Made by a program: the position numbers and the translations under genes
Source of the DNA: CAVSWT01 sp963777515
Lineage (GTDB): Bacteria > Bacteroidota > Ignavibacteria > Ignavibacteriales > Ignavibacteriaceae
Length of the DNA: 64,000 nucleotides
Assembly (NCBI GenBank): GCA_963777515.1
Contig: CAVZQU010000020.1
Coordinates: 1 to 64,000, forward strand
Direction of reading: 5' to 3'
In this document: in pieces, positions 17,808 through 28,578 of the stretch
Layout: each line of letters starts with the position of its first letter
Position numbering within the stretch: the stretch's first letter is position 1
Notes under the pieces: generated by a model
Told to the model about the DNA's origin: nothing
The model's input: only the letters and a program-made list of their open reading frames with translations
Databases searched by the model: none

Positions 17808-19949
17808 ATGAAATTATATGGGCTTTTCTTCTTCATTTGTTTGTTCAATTTCAGTTTTTCCCAAACCAACTTTAATGTTGATAAATTTGAATATCTGTCT
17901 CCAGTTCCAGGTTCGAAATATCTTTCACCCAAAACAAATATAATAATAAGATTTGGCGAAGTATTTGAAAATTTTAATATTACCAATACTTCAATCTTAA
18001 ATGTTGATGGGGAATTAAGCGGCCATCATGATGGTAGTCTTTATATTACTAAAGATTTAAAAACGATAGTATTTAATCCATATATTCAATTTAACTATGG
18101 AGAGAGAGTTTTTGTAAAATTATCCAATGGATTAAAAACTATTTCAAATCAAGATGTAGATTCGCTCAGTTTTTATTTTTATATCTCTAATAATGAATCT
18201 TCAGCAACAAATTATTTAGCTTATGATGAAAATGCTATTGGAATAAAAAAATTATCCAAAAATATGCTGGCAACTAAAGATTCATCTTTACTATTTCCTT
18301 CAGATTTCCCCCAAATATATCTACAAAATAAAAAGAGTAATAATTCATATTTCATTGGGATAAATCAAAGCACTATTAATTATTTAGCCATAATAGATAA
18401 TAATGAAGTTCCATTATTCTATAAAAGTACTCCTTTTAGAATATACGATTTTAAAATACAACCATCAGGTATAATTACTTATTATGATGCGGCTAAAAGC
18501 AAATTTTATGGAATGGATAGTCTATATCAGGTAGTAGATAGTTTTTTTTGCAGAAATGGATATTCAACAAATTATCATGAATTGCAAGTTCTTCCTAATG
18601 GCCATTCGTTTGTAATTGCTCTTGATCCACAAAAAATAAAAATGGATACAGTTAAACCTGGAACATATACATATGCAACTGTGATCGGAAATGTAATTCA
18701 AGAAATAAATGAAGACAAGAAAGTTGTTTGGCAATGGAGAACCTGGGATCATTATAAAGTAACTGATGCAGATTCTAATGTGGTTGATTTTTATCAGAAG
18801 GCATTTGAGTATAGTCATATTAATTCAATCGATATTGTCGATAAGGATAGGATAATTTTTTCTGTTAAGCATTTCAACGAAATTACTGAAGTAAACAGGA
18901 ATTCCGGAAAAATAATTTGGCGTCTTGGAGGATATAATAACCAATTCAAGCTTTCAGGCGGATTCACTAATTTTAAATTGCAGCATGATGCTCGATTAGT
19001 TAACGGAAATAGATTAACTTTATTTGATAATCAAAGTATTGAGGGTGACCAAAACTCCAGGGCATTAATTTTCAATATCGATGAACAAACTAAAACTGCT
19101 AATTTAATTGAGAGTATTTCTCATAATCCAGATCTTTTCTCAAGAAATATGGGGAATATGCAATACACTTCCGATGGAAACTGGATTATTGGCTGGGGAA
19201 ATACCGGAGGGCATTCGTTTTTTATGAGCAAAGTGGATAATAACGGAAATACAATCAGTAATGATTCATTGGTAAGCCAAAATTATGTTTATAGTTATAG
19301 AGCATTTACATTCCCCTGGAAAACTAAAATTATTACATCAGATAAGGATTCGGTAATATTTAATACTTCTTCTAATCAATTAGGTTCTATTGATTCCGTT
19401 TCAATCAAAAATAATTCTAAATCTACCATTGAAATAAAAGGCATTTACAGCAAAAAAAATATTTTTAACTCCATGGATAATTTCCCAATTCAATTATCAT
19501 CAGGTGAACAAATTTATTTACACTTTAAATTTGAAGGAACAAATGAGTTAAAAGTTAATGATATAGTCTATATCTTTTCAAATAAAGAAGACGAAATGGC
19601 ATCTTTACCCATAGTTTTTATTGGAAATACGATTACCGGTATAGATGACAAAAATATAAAAAGTCCGAACCAATTTATTTTGTCGCAAAATTATCCTAAT
19701 CCATTTAACCCGGTGACGACTATTTCGTATTATTTACCTTTTGAGAGCCGAATCAAAATTGAAATATATAATGTACTTGGAAAAACCATTAGAACTCTAT
19801 TCGATGAGAATCAAAACAGTGGAAATCATAATATAACATGGAATGCCAGTGGTTTTTCATCAGGAGTTTATTTCTATAAAATATTTGCAGTATCTTTAGA
19901 TGGAGAGAAGAAATTTTCTTCAGTTAAAAAAATGCTGCTTTTAAAGTAA
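17808..19949 (+). CDS. Exported arylsulfotransferase-like protein with T9SS sorting domain
   Basis: 713 residues. A signal peptide (1-19) is followed by a Big_5-like Ig domain (about 22-130) and an arylsulfotransferase (ASST) propeller (about 150-500). Family signatures are present: YHELQVLPNGHSF, the W-Q-W-R-T strand, YSHINSI, WRLGG and LQHDARLVNGNRLTLFDN, where the histidines match the positions used for the covalent sulfo-histidine and phenol binding in ASST. Known ASSTs move sulfate between phenolic compounds without PAPS. The T9SS domain closes the protein (SQNYPNPFNPVTTI ... KKMLLLK). The next gene is a paralogue. It could alternatively be a non-catalytic ASST-fold surface protein. Confidence 0.8.
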   Translation: MKLYGLFFFICLFNFSFSQTNFNVDKFEYLSPVPGSKYLSPKTNIIIRFGEVFENFNITNTSILNVDGELSGHHDGSLYITKDLKTIVFNPYIQFNYGERVFVKLSNGLKTISNQDVDSLSFYFYISNNESSATNYLAYDENAIGIKKLSKNMLATKDSSLLFPSDFPQIYLQNKKSNNSYFIGINQSTINYLAIIDNNEVPLFYKSTPFRIYDFKIQPSGIITYYDAAKSKFYGMDSLYQVVDSFFCRNGYSTNYHELQVLPNGHSFVIALDPQKIKMDTVKPGTYTYATVIGNVIQEINEDKKVVWQWRTWDHYKVTDADSNVVDFYQKAFEYSHINSIDIVDKDRIIFSVKHFNEITEVNRNSGKIIWRLGGYNNQFKLSGGFTNFKLQHDARLVNGNRLTLFDNQSIEGDQNSRALIFNIDEQTKTANLIESISHNPDLFSRNMGNMQYTSDGNWIIGWGNTGGHSFFMSKVDNNGNTISNDSLVSQNYVYSYRAFTFPWKTKIITSDKDSVIFNTSSNQLGSIDSVSIKNNSKSTIEIKGIYSKKNIFNSMDNFPIQLSSGEQIYLHFKFEGTNELKVNDIVYIFSNKEDEMASLPIVFIGNTITGIDDKNIKSPNQFILSQNYPNPFNPVTTISYYLPFESRIKIEIYNVLGKTIRTLFDENQNSGNHNITWNASGFSSGVYFYKIFAVSLDGEKKFSSVKKMLLLK

Positions 19950-19998
19950 GAACATCTAATTTTAAATAAATTATCAATCAATATTTTTTTAATCGAAA

Positions 19999-22879
19999 AT
20001 GAAAATTAAATACATATTAGCCTTTTTATTTGTAATTAAAACAATTTTTCCCCAATCATTTGAATATATTTCCCCTAAAAACAATTCTGAATTTGTTTCA
20101 CTCAATAACAATATAATTTTAAAATCCAGTGAGTATATTGATGAATCAAGTTTAAATATAAATGAATTTGTAGTTAACGGCAGCAAAAGCGGTGTTCATG
20201 GCGGTGTTGTCAAATTATCAGATGACGGTAAAACAATTTTATTCTTGCCTGAAAATAAATTTTTGCCAGATGAAGTTGTAAATGTTAATATTAAATCCGG
20301 GATCCTAACTCGTTCAGGTAAAAAGTTTTTGACTGCTTCATTTCATTTTAAAACTACTAATTTGTCTCACCCAATTGATGAGCAGAGTTTGACTTATAAC
20401 GAAGATGGACGGGCTAATAATTTTAATAATTCTGAAACATATAAAAACTTAGTTTCCAGCAAGACAAATGTGGATACTTTGCCTTCTGATTTTCCCAAAA
20501 TTCAAATTGATTCTTCTAATAATCCTTCTGATGGTAAAATATTTATTGCAAATAAACCGGCACAATTTGGAGCCCCTTACGGGAATTATTTAATAATTGC
20601 AGATAATGATGGTAAAATTATTAAGTATAAGAAATTTAACACGTCTGAATCCAATTTTAGAGTTTTGCCTAATGGAGAATTAATGACTTCCGAAAACGGT
20701 AGACATCTTATCCTGGATACTTCTTTAACTGTTATAGATACTTTCAAATGCGGTAACGGATATACTGCTGATTCTCATGACTTTTTACTGCTTCCTAATG
20801 GACATGCATTATTATTTGCAAAGGATGCACAGCCTATGGATATGAGCAAAATTGTTGAAGGAGGAAGGCCTGATGCTACTGTTGTCGGCGCTGTTATTCA
20901 GGAACTTGATGCTGATAAGAATGTAGTTTTTCAATGGCGGACCTTGGATTATATTCCTGTTACAGCGTCGTATTACGATTTAACTCAAAAAAATATTCCG
21001 TATGGCCACGCTAATTCAATTGAGCTTGATAATGATGGGAACATTCTTTTTTCACTTAGATATCTTTCTGCAATAGTAAAGATTAATCGAAATACTGGAG
21101 ATGTAATGTGGATACTTGGAGGGAAACTTAACCAATTTAAATTTATTGGTGAACATCCTGAAAATGCTCCTACTTATTTTTCTAATCAACATAATGTAAG
21201 CGTGCAGCCTGACGGTAATTTATTAATGTTTGATAATGGAGATGCCCACTCTCCTACAATATTCTCGTGCTGTTGAATACAAATTAGATTTAACGGATAC
21301 AACAGCAACAATGGTATGGGAATATGATCATGGTAAATCAATCTACACAAGTTCGGGAGGTTCTGCTCAAAGAATTCCAAACGGCAATACTGTAATAGGA
21401 TGGAGCAGGCCCCCAGGTGGTATTTATCATCCAACTTATACAGAGGTTAATGATACGAATATAGTTCTTGAAATGTCATTCCAGGATCAAGATGCACAAT
21501 TTTCTTATAGAGTATTTAAATTTCCATGGGCCAGTCAGGTCCCGGAAGATTCATATGTTTTTATAGATCCACAGCAGGAAAACACTTATCCAAATCCTCT
21601 TAATACAACAAGCACAATAGGTATTTATACAACATTCACAGAACTTAATGCTGACGGCTATTCTGAAGTTCATGTAAAGAGATTTAATTATTCCCCTGAT
21701 AATCCAGACTTTAATACAGATGTTCCAAATACATATCCATATCATTTTTCTATTACAAATTACCAGGGAGTGAATTCATACAAAGGAATGATTACTGTTG
21801 AATTAAAGTATTTCCCAAAAGTAATTGAGCCGGGTAAAACAAATGTTTATGTACGAAAACAACCAGGCGAACCATTTATCCCGCTAACTACAAGCTACGA
21901 TTCTTCCTATAAATTTAATGGAAAAGAAATGGGGAAAGTACTGATTGTAGATGCTGACACAACATACTTCGGAGATTTTATTTTCGGCATTCCTCAAAAT
22001 GTTGATACTGCATACACTCCTGTTGCGTTTTCCCCTATAGACAATGAAAAGGTAAATGGAACACAGCCGGTTAAATTTATTTGGGGAACTCGTGGAATAG
22101 TGTCTTCATTTAATTTTCAGATTGCAACGGATTCATTATTTAGTAATTTAGTAACAAATAAATCAAACATAAAACCTTTTATTTTTTCAGATAGTCTTGA
22201 TAATAATGCTGTTTATTATTGGAGAGTAAACAATACAAATTCATCCGGAACCAGTAACTGGTCAAAATCTGTAAAGTTTTATACAACCTCACCATTTATA
22301 AAAATTACATCTCCAAATGGAGGCGAAAAGATTTATTCCGATTCAACATATATTATAAGATGGCAGGATAATATATCAGATAATGTAAAAATAGATTTAA
22401 TATTAAGTGATACAACTTATTTAGTGATTGGTAATTCAATCTCTACACCAACAAATGCTTATTTATGGAATGTCCCAGATTCATTGTCCGGGTCAGGATA
22501 TAAAATAAAAATTACAAGTGTTAATGATACAAGTTTAACTTCACTTAGTAATAATACGTTTACAATAAATAAGATAACCGGTGTAAAAGAAAATAAAAAT
22601 ATTGCGAAGGAATTTAAACTGAATCAAAATTTTCCAAATCCTTTTAATCCAACAACTAAAATAAAATATTCTATTCCTGTTGGGGTTCAGAGCACTGTGT
22701 CTGTCCAGCTAAAAGTTTATGATATACTTGGAAATGAAGTAGCAGTATTAGTAAATAAACAGACAGAGCCGGGAAATTATGAAGTTGAATTTAATGCTTC
22801 AAAACTTGCAAGCGGAATATATTTTTATCAACTACGTGCTGATAATTATTCACAAGTTAGAAAGATGATTATTAATTAA
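19999..22879 (+). CDS. Second exported arylsulfotransferase-like protein with T9SS domain (one frameshift)
   Basis: Two overlapping frames, 19999-21276 and 21230-22879, make one protein of about 960 residues. The first breaks at LLMFDNGDAHSPT and the second resumes with YSRAVEYKLDLTD, so a one-base shift lies at about 21250-21262. Domains: signal peptide, Big_5-like Ig domain, ASST propeller (SHDFLLLPNGHALLF, YGHANSIEL, NQHNVSVQPDGNLLMFDNG), a linker, an Ig-like region (QIATDSLFSNL), a KNH/GPI-anchored-type beta domain (ITSPNGGEKIYSDSTYIIRW) and the T9SS domain (QNFPNPFNPTTKI). It starts 49 bp after its paralogue with no clear ribosome binding site, so probably in one transcript. A strong bidirectional terminator follows. 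Confidence 0.8.
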
Positions 22880-22972
22880 ATGATGTATTCAACTAGTTCT
22901 AAATCAGATTAGTAATTAAAAAAGTGTGATGTGAAACATAATTCATATCGTACATTAATTTAATATGTTATT

Positions 22973-23014
22973 AAAAAAGCCTAATTCCACTATAAAATGG
23001 AATTAGGCTTTTTT
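22973..23014. terminator. Strong bidirectional intrinsic terminator
   Basis: AAAAAAGCCTAATTCCA and TGGAATTAGGCTTTTTT form a perfect 17-bp stem around an 8-base loop, with A and T runs on the two sides. It closes the arylsulfotransferase pair. Confidence 0.95.
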
Positions 23015-23267
23015 ACTTTTAAAAGAATCTTATTTAATTTAAAACCTTTTTAGTCCGAATTTAGTCTAACGTTTATTAGTAATAATTTGAATTTTAATTC
23101 AATGTGATATTGAATTATTGCTAGTTGTATTGTGTTAATAAAATGTTTACTCGTCAATTCACAGACCGCTAGCAATATAAAATTGTTAAGTGAAATAGTT
23201 TCATTTAGCATATCAATAAAAATAATATCCAATAGTAAAAATATTTCTTGTGAGAGGAAGGCTAATT
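23015..23267. other. Leader region of the H+-ATPase gene
   Basis: No gene is seen between the terminator and the ATPase start. The ribosome binding site AGAGGAAGG lies at 23252-23260. No riboswitch-like conserved motif could be recognised. Confidence 0.5.
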
Positions 23268-25719
23268 ATGCAAAAAAATGAATCAGACAAAGATTATTAT
23301 AAATCGAAAACTATCGATGAAGTTTTAAAAGAATTAAATACGAATAAAGAAAAAGGGTTGACAGATTCAGATGCAAAAGAAAGAATTAAAAAATATGGTT
23401 TAAACGAAATAACAGAAAAAAAAATAAATCCAATATTAAAATTTTTAAGTTATTTCTGGGGCCCAATTCCATGGATGATAGAAATCGCAATAGTTCTATC
23501 AGCATTAATACAACACTGGGAAGATTTCTGGATAATCTTTGCACTGCTATTATTAAATGCTGTTGTTGGATTTTGGCAGGAACATAAAGCAGATAACGCT
23601 ATTGAGCTTCTAAAACAAAAGCTAGCTCTCGAAGCAAGAGTTTTACGAGATAGCAAATGGCTTAAAATACCAGCTAAAGAACTCGTTCCAGGAGATATAG
23701 TTAAAGTTCGCTTGGGCGATAGTATTCCTGCCGATGTTAAATTGCTGGAAGGAGAATACTTGATGGTTGATGAATCTGCCTTAACAGGTGAATCTTTGCC
23801 TGTTGAAAAACACGAATCAGATATTGGTTATGCCGGTTCAATAGCAAGGCAGGGAGAAATGCTCGCGGTTGTAGTTACTACAGCAATGAATACATTTTTT
23901 GGTAAAACAGCCAAATTGGTTGAAGAAGCAAAAACTCAAAGCCACTTTCAAAAAGCTGTTATTAAAATTGGAGATTACTTAATCGTTTTAGCCATAATTC
24001 TGGTTATTGTTATTTTTGGTGTTGCAATGTACCGCCATGAAAGTTTTCTGGATACTCTCCAATTTGCATTAGTATTAACTGTTGCGGCGATACCGGTGGC
24101 TCTTCCGGCTGTTATGTCGGTGACTTTAGCTATTGGTGCAATTGCACTTGCAAAAAAAGAGGCAATCGTCAGCAAGCTAGTTTCCATTGAAGAAATGTCA
24201 GGAATGGATGTACTTTGTTCTGATAAAACAGGTACAATAACTAAAAATGAAATTACTGTAGCAGAAACAGTTGCGCTTAATAATTATAAAGAATCAGATG
24301 TTATTCAATTAGGAACTTTAGCTTCGAAGGAGGAAGACAAAGACCCAATTGATAGCGCAATTATTTCAAGAGCTAAGGAAATAAATGCGATCAACAAACA
24401 TTCGGATACTTATAAAATAGAAAACTTTAAACCTTTCGATCCTGTTTCGAAGCGTACTGAAGCTACAGTAACTGATGGAAAAGGTAATCAATTTAAAGTT
24501 GCAAAAGGTGCGCCTCAAGCAATTCTAAAATTAACCGGAGACAATAACAAGTTATCAGAAAAGATAAAAAATGAAGTTAATCAATTTGCGGGAAAAGGAT
24601 ATCGTGCACTTGGTGTTGCCAAATCCGATAGCGATGATCAGTGGCAGTATGTTGGTTTAATTGCCTCTACATGATCCCCCAAGAGAGGATTCGGCTGAGA
24701 CAATAAAGACTGCTCAGGAAATGGGCATCGACGTTAAAATGGTAACAGGTGATCATACTGCTATTGCTAAAGAAATTTCACATCAGGTTCATCTTGGAAC
24801 TAATATAATCGAAGCATCATCATTTATGGATAAAACGGACAGGCAAGCTCGTAAAATAGTTGAAGAAGCCGATGGTTTTGCACAGGTATTTCCCGAACAT
24901 AAATATCACATTGTGGAATTGCTTCAAGAAAAAAAACATATTGTTGGAATGACCGGTGACGGTGTAAACGATGCACCTGCATTAAAAAAAGCTGATGCAG
25001 GAATAGCTGTTGCCGGTGCTACTGATGCTGCAAAATCAGCTGCGGCGATCGTTCTTACTAAACCCGGACTATCAGTAATAATAGATGCAATAAAACAAAG
25101 CCGGAAAATATTTCAAAGAATGACAAACTATGCTATTTACCGTATAGCTGAAACAATTAGAGTGCTTCTATTCATAACAGCCTCAATTTTAATTTTCAAT
25201 TTTTATCCGGTTACAGCTTTGATGATAGTATTACTTGCTCTTTTAAATGATGCACCAATAATGACAATTGCATACGACAATGTAAAATATGCAAATAAAC
25301 CTGAACAATGGAATATGCGAACAATATTAGGAATAGCAACTATGCTTGGAATACTGGGTGTAATAGAATCATTTTTTGTGCTTTATGTAGGTATAAATTG
25401 GTTTCATTTTAATCAAGACGTTCTTCAGTCGTTCATATATCTTAAACTTTCCGTAGCGGGACATTTAACTGTTTTCATTGCCCGGACAAAAGGAAATTTC
25501 TGGAAAGTCAAACCTGCAAAGCCGCTGTTTTTTGCTGTTATAATTACCCAGGCGATTGCAACAATTATTACTGTTTATGGAATACTTCTTCCGGCAATGG
25601 GCTGGATGCCGGCGTTATTTATATGGGGCGAAGCATTAATTGTATTTGTTATAATTGATTTTATAAAAGTAAAAGCTTATAAAATGTTTGATCACAGTAA
25701 CCTTGTTTTTGCAAGATAA
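23268..25719 (+). CDS. Plasma-membrane type proton-efflux P-type ATPase (P3A, one frameshift)
   Basis: Start taken at ATG 23268, because AGAGGAAGG is 8 bases upstream; the frame opens earlier at GTG 23250. Parts 23268-24674 and 24661-25719 join to about 816 residues. The break is near 24663, where GLI should continue as PLHDPPREDS. Visible motifs: cation ATPase N-domain, TGES actuator loop, PVALPAVMSVTLAIGA helix 4, phosphorylated D319 in DKTGTIT, KGAP nucleotide-site loop, TGDGVNDAPALKKAD hinge, and about ten membrane helices. This matches the archaeal/plant/fungal H+-ATPase subfamily, which pumps protons out using ATP and occurs in scattered bacteria. The next ORF is a HEAT protein 15 bp downstream, so an operon is likely. 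Product of the broken frame is uncertain. Confidence 0.9.
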
Positions 25720-25734
25720 TGAAAGGAATGAATT

Positions 25735-26235
25735 ATGGAAAATGAAATAGAAGAACTTATAAAAAAGTTTTATATTAAAGACGGAATTCAGAGAAAAAAG
25801 GCAAGATATGACTTTGGTGAAAATAGGTAAACCTGCGATAAAATATTTAAGTGACTTATTAAATGAACCAAAAGAGAATGAGCAAAAAGAGTACGTAAGG
25901 TGGGAGGCAATAAAAACTTTAAGCCAAATTAATGATTCCCGAATCTATACCAATCCTTATTAAATGCATTAGAAAATGAAGATTTTGATGTTCGCTGGAT
26001 GGCCGCTGAAGGACTAATAAATATTGGGAAAGAGTCGATTAAACCTTTATTAAAATCTATAGTCAAAAAAAGTAATTCAATATTCTTACTTGAAGGAGCT
26101 CATCATATATTGAAAGATCTGCAATTTAAAGAGATATTTAATGATCAAACAGGAATAATTAATAAGCTTGAAAATTATAATTTGCATCCTGATATAGTAA
26201 CAGCTGTGGAAAAGTTATTATCACAAGATAAATAA
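25735..26235 (+). pseudogene. HEAT-repeat protein, broken by about three frameshifts
   Basis: Reading across frames from ATG 25735 gives about 165 residues of HEAT/PBS-lyase-type helical repeats: LVKIGKPAIKYLSDLL, VRWEAIKTLSQINDSR, DFDVRWMAAEGLINIG and KESIKPLLKSI. Shifts occur near 25812 (the frame stops at ENR) and twice near 25940-25960. Only 25999-26235 is an open frame with its own ATG. It starts 15 bp behind the H+-ATPase gene, so it may belong to the same transcript and act as a regulatory scaffold, but this is inferred only from position. Whether it is truly dead or damaged by consensus errors cannot be decided here. Confidence 0.65.
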
Positions 26236-26419
26236 ACGTGAATGTAGTCAATTATATAGATAGAAAGATTATAAAAATATTATAGTAAATTATATCGAGA
26301 AAGAATTCTATTTATTTAATTTAACTAAGCAAGTTTATTAAATAATATTTTGGTTAATAAAAGTTCAATTAACTCTGCATTTGATATTTATTGATTAAAA
26401 ATTTAAGAAAGGAACTGTT

Positions 26420-27289
26420 ATGTCAATCCGTCCGGTTAAAAAAATATTAAAAGCACAGCCAACAATCGAAGGTGCTGGAGTAAATTTGCGCCGGGCAGTT
26501 GGTTTTGGCGATCCTGCAGAAGTAGATCCATTTCTTCTTCTTGATGATTTTCGAAATGAAAATCCGAAAGATTATCTTGCTGGATTTCCATGGCATCCTC
26601 ATCGCGGAATTGAAACAATTACTTATGTTCTTGCCGGAAGTGTTGAACATGGCGACAGTATTGGAAATAAAGGAGTAATTTCTTCAGGCGATATACAATG
26701 GATGACTGCCGGCAGTGGAATAATTCATCAGGAAATGCCTAAAGGAGATCCGAAAGGAAGAATGCATGGTTTTCAGCTTTGGGCTAATCTTCCTTCTGCA
26801 TTAAAGATGACAACTCCAAGATACCAGGAAATAAAATCACACGATATCCCGGAAGTGACAGATGATGATGGAACATTTGTAAGAGTTGTATGCGGAAATT
26901 TTTGGGGTAAGAAAGGACTGGTTGACGGTATAGCTGCAGATCCAATTTATGTAGATGTATCAGTTCCTCCCGGTAAAAGAAAATCAATTAAGATTGATAC
27001 AAGAAATAACGCATTTGCTTATGTCTTTGCCGGTTCAGGAAAATTCTGCAATGCTTCTGAACCGCTTTCTGTCCCAACAGAAAGTGTGGGCTGGTTAGAT
27101 ACAAAACCGCCAATTGATGCAGATAATCGTTCACTAATTCTTTTTGATAGCGGTGATGAGATTTCAGTTCAAGCAGGCGAGGAAGGAATCCGTTTCCTAC
27201 TTATTTCAGGAAAACCTTTAAAAGAACCGGTTGCCTGGTATGGCCCGATAGTAATGAATACACAAGCAGAACTTCAAGCAAGCTTTTAA
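26420..27289 (+). CDS. Pirin family protein
   Basis: 289 residues, the usual pirin length. The bicupin metal site is complete: H59 and H61 in WHPHRG, and H103 and E105 in GIIHQEMP, matching the four iron ligands of human pirin (H56, H58, H101, E103). Bacterial pirins such as E. coli YhhW can act as quercetin dioxygenases, and others are linked to redox sensing; the substrate here is unknown. There is no signal peptide, so it is cytoplasmic. AGGAAC sits just upstream of the ATG. Base composition is slightly richer in G+C than in the flanking secreted-protein genes. Confidence 0.93.
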   Translation: MSIRPVKKILKAQPTIEGAGVNLRRAVGFGDPAEVDPFLLLDDFRNENPKDYLAGFPWHPHRGIETITYVLAGSVEHGDSIGNKGVISSGDIQWMTAGSGIIHQEMPKGDPKGRMHGFQLWANLPSALKMTTPRYQEIKSHDIPEVTDDDGTFVRVVCGNFWGKKGLVDGIAADPIYVDVSVPPGKRKSIKIDTRNNAFAYVFAGSGKFCNASEPLSVPTESVGWLDTKPPIDADNRSLILFDSGDEISVQAGEEGIRFLLISGKPLKEPVAWYGPIVMNTQAELQASF

Positions 27290-27323
27290 AGAATTACAGG
27301 ATGGAACTTTTTTGAAAAAGTAA

Positions 27324-27350
27324 GAACATCATTTATGATGTTCCTTTATT
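27324..27350 (+). terminator. Possible terminator after pirin
   Basis: GAACATCA-ttta-TGATGTTC is a perfect 8-bp stem followed by CTTTATTATT. The T tract is interrupted, so strength is uncertain. It lies between the convergent pirin and RhuM genes. Confidence 0.5.
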
Positions 27351-27417
27351 ATTAAAGCGTCCTTTAACTATCTTCCAAATATTTTTTTAAAATGCTTATT
27401 TATGCTTTAATATATTA

Positions 27418-28414
27418 TTAAAAATTATTTTTGTTTATAAGATTAATTATAACTTTTACTATAACATCTTTTTCTTTTGGATTGCTTTCTGCAATCAGTA
27501 AACATAAAGCAACTAAAGCATTGTCTGCTATCCGTTTTTCACCATCTTCTTTATAAAGATATTTATTCCTATCCAAAAACATTAAAAAGAGAGCTGCTGC
27601 AATTCTTTTATTTCCATCAATGAATGAATGATTTTTTATTGCAAGATAAAGTAGGATAGCTGCTTTTTCTTAAAGACTGGGATATAATTCTTTTTTATCG
27701 AATGTTTGATAGATTGTTCCGATTGTACTTTTTAAAGATTGATCTTTTGTTTTTCCAAAAAGAGAAGAGCCTCCGAATTTTATTTTAAGGTTTTCAATTA
27801 TTTCAATAGTATCCTTATAATTGATTTTATATCCCTCTTTCTTTTTAACTTTATCTACTTTTAATTTTTGGTGATCATATTTATCAAGAATATCTAAAGC
27901 ATAAGTATAATCCGAAATGACATTTAATATCCCAGAAAATTCATCTTTCTGTAATTGAGAATTTTCTGCAACTCTCCTAAATACTTCAATAGATTTTTCC
28001 AATTCTTTAACTTTATCTGCCTGATCTTTCAATCTTTTTTCATTTAATGCATATCCTTTAACCAGATATTCTTTTAGTACTTTATTAGCCCAGATACGGA
28101 ATTGAGTCCCGCGTTTTGGATTTACTCTGTAACCCACGGACAAAATCACATCAAGATTATAATGTAATTTAACTGTTATGCTTTTCAGAATTAGGAATGT
28201 GCATTTTATGCACATTGCTTTTTTGTTGAAGTTCACCGGATTTAAAAATATTACTTAAATGGCGTGTAATTACAGATCTATCTCTTTGAAATAATGATGC
28301 TATTTGCTGATGCGTCAGCCAGAGTGTTTCTTCTTCAAAACGAACATCAAGCTGAATATTGCCTTCTGACGATTTATAAATTACTATTTCACCTTTTGAA
28401 TCCATTTTTTTCAT
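27418..28414 (-). pseudogene. RhuM family protein with C-terminal Fic domain, broken by frameshift and stop codon
   Basis: The N-part (28414 to about 28190) is the RhuM/virulence-associated domain: VRFEEETLWLTHQQIASLFQ and RDRSVITRHLSNIF. A one-base shift near 28190 moves to the frame with YNLDVILSVGYRV and GTQFRIWANKVLKEYL, then a coiled-coil stretch. At 27670-27672 an in-frame TAA interrupts YPSL-stop-EKAAILLYL; the same frame continues to the Fic core HSFIDGNKRIAA and ends at 27418. HxFxDGNxxR is the nucleotide-transfer motif. RhuM-Fic fusions are found with restriction and toxin loci. A GAA-to-TAA change would explain the stop. With one shift and one nonsense codon it is probably inactive. 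Confidence 0.8.
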
Positions 28415-28578
28415 TTGTTATTATATCTATAAAAGTAAAAACTAACTACCGAGAAATACTCGGCAATTGAAAATTACAAAATAAATAGGGAGTATATTAT
28501 ATTTTATTTTAAAATTCTTTTTTTTCAAACAACGAATAGAACATAATCTTGAAATCTTTTAATCTTGCCATATTGCAA

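Noticed and set aside
24650..24675. Programmed frameshifting in the H+-ATPase
   Set aside because: There is no slippery heptamer with a downstream structure, and similar breaks in many unrelated genes favour consensus error.
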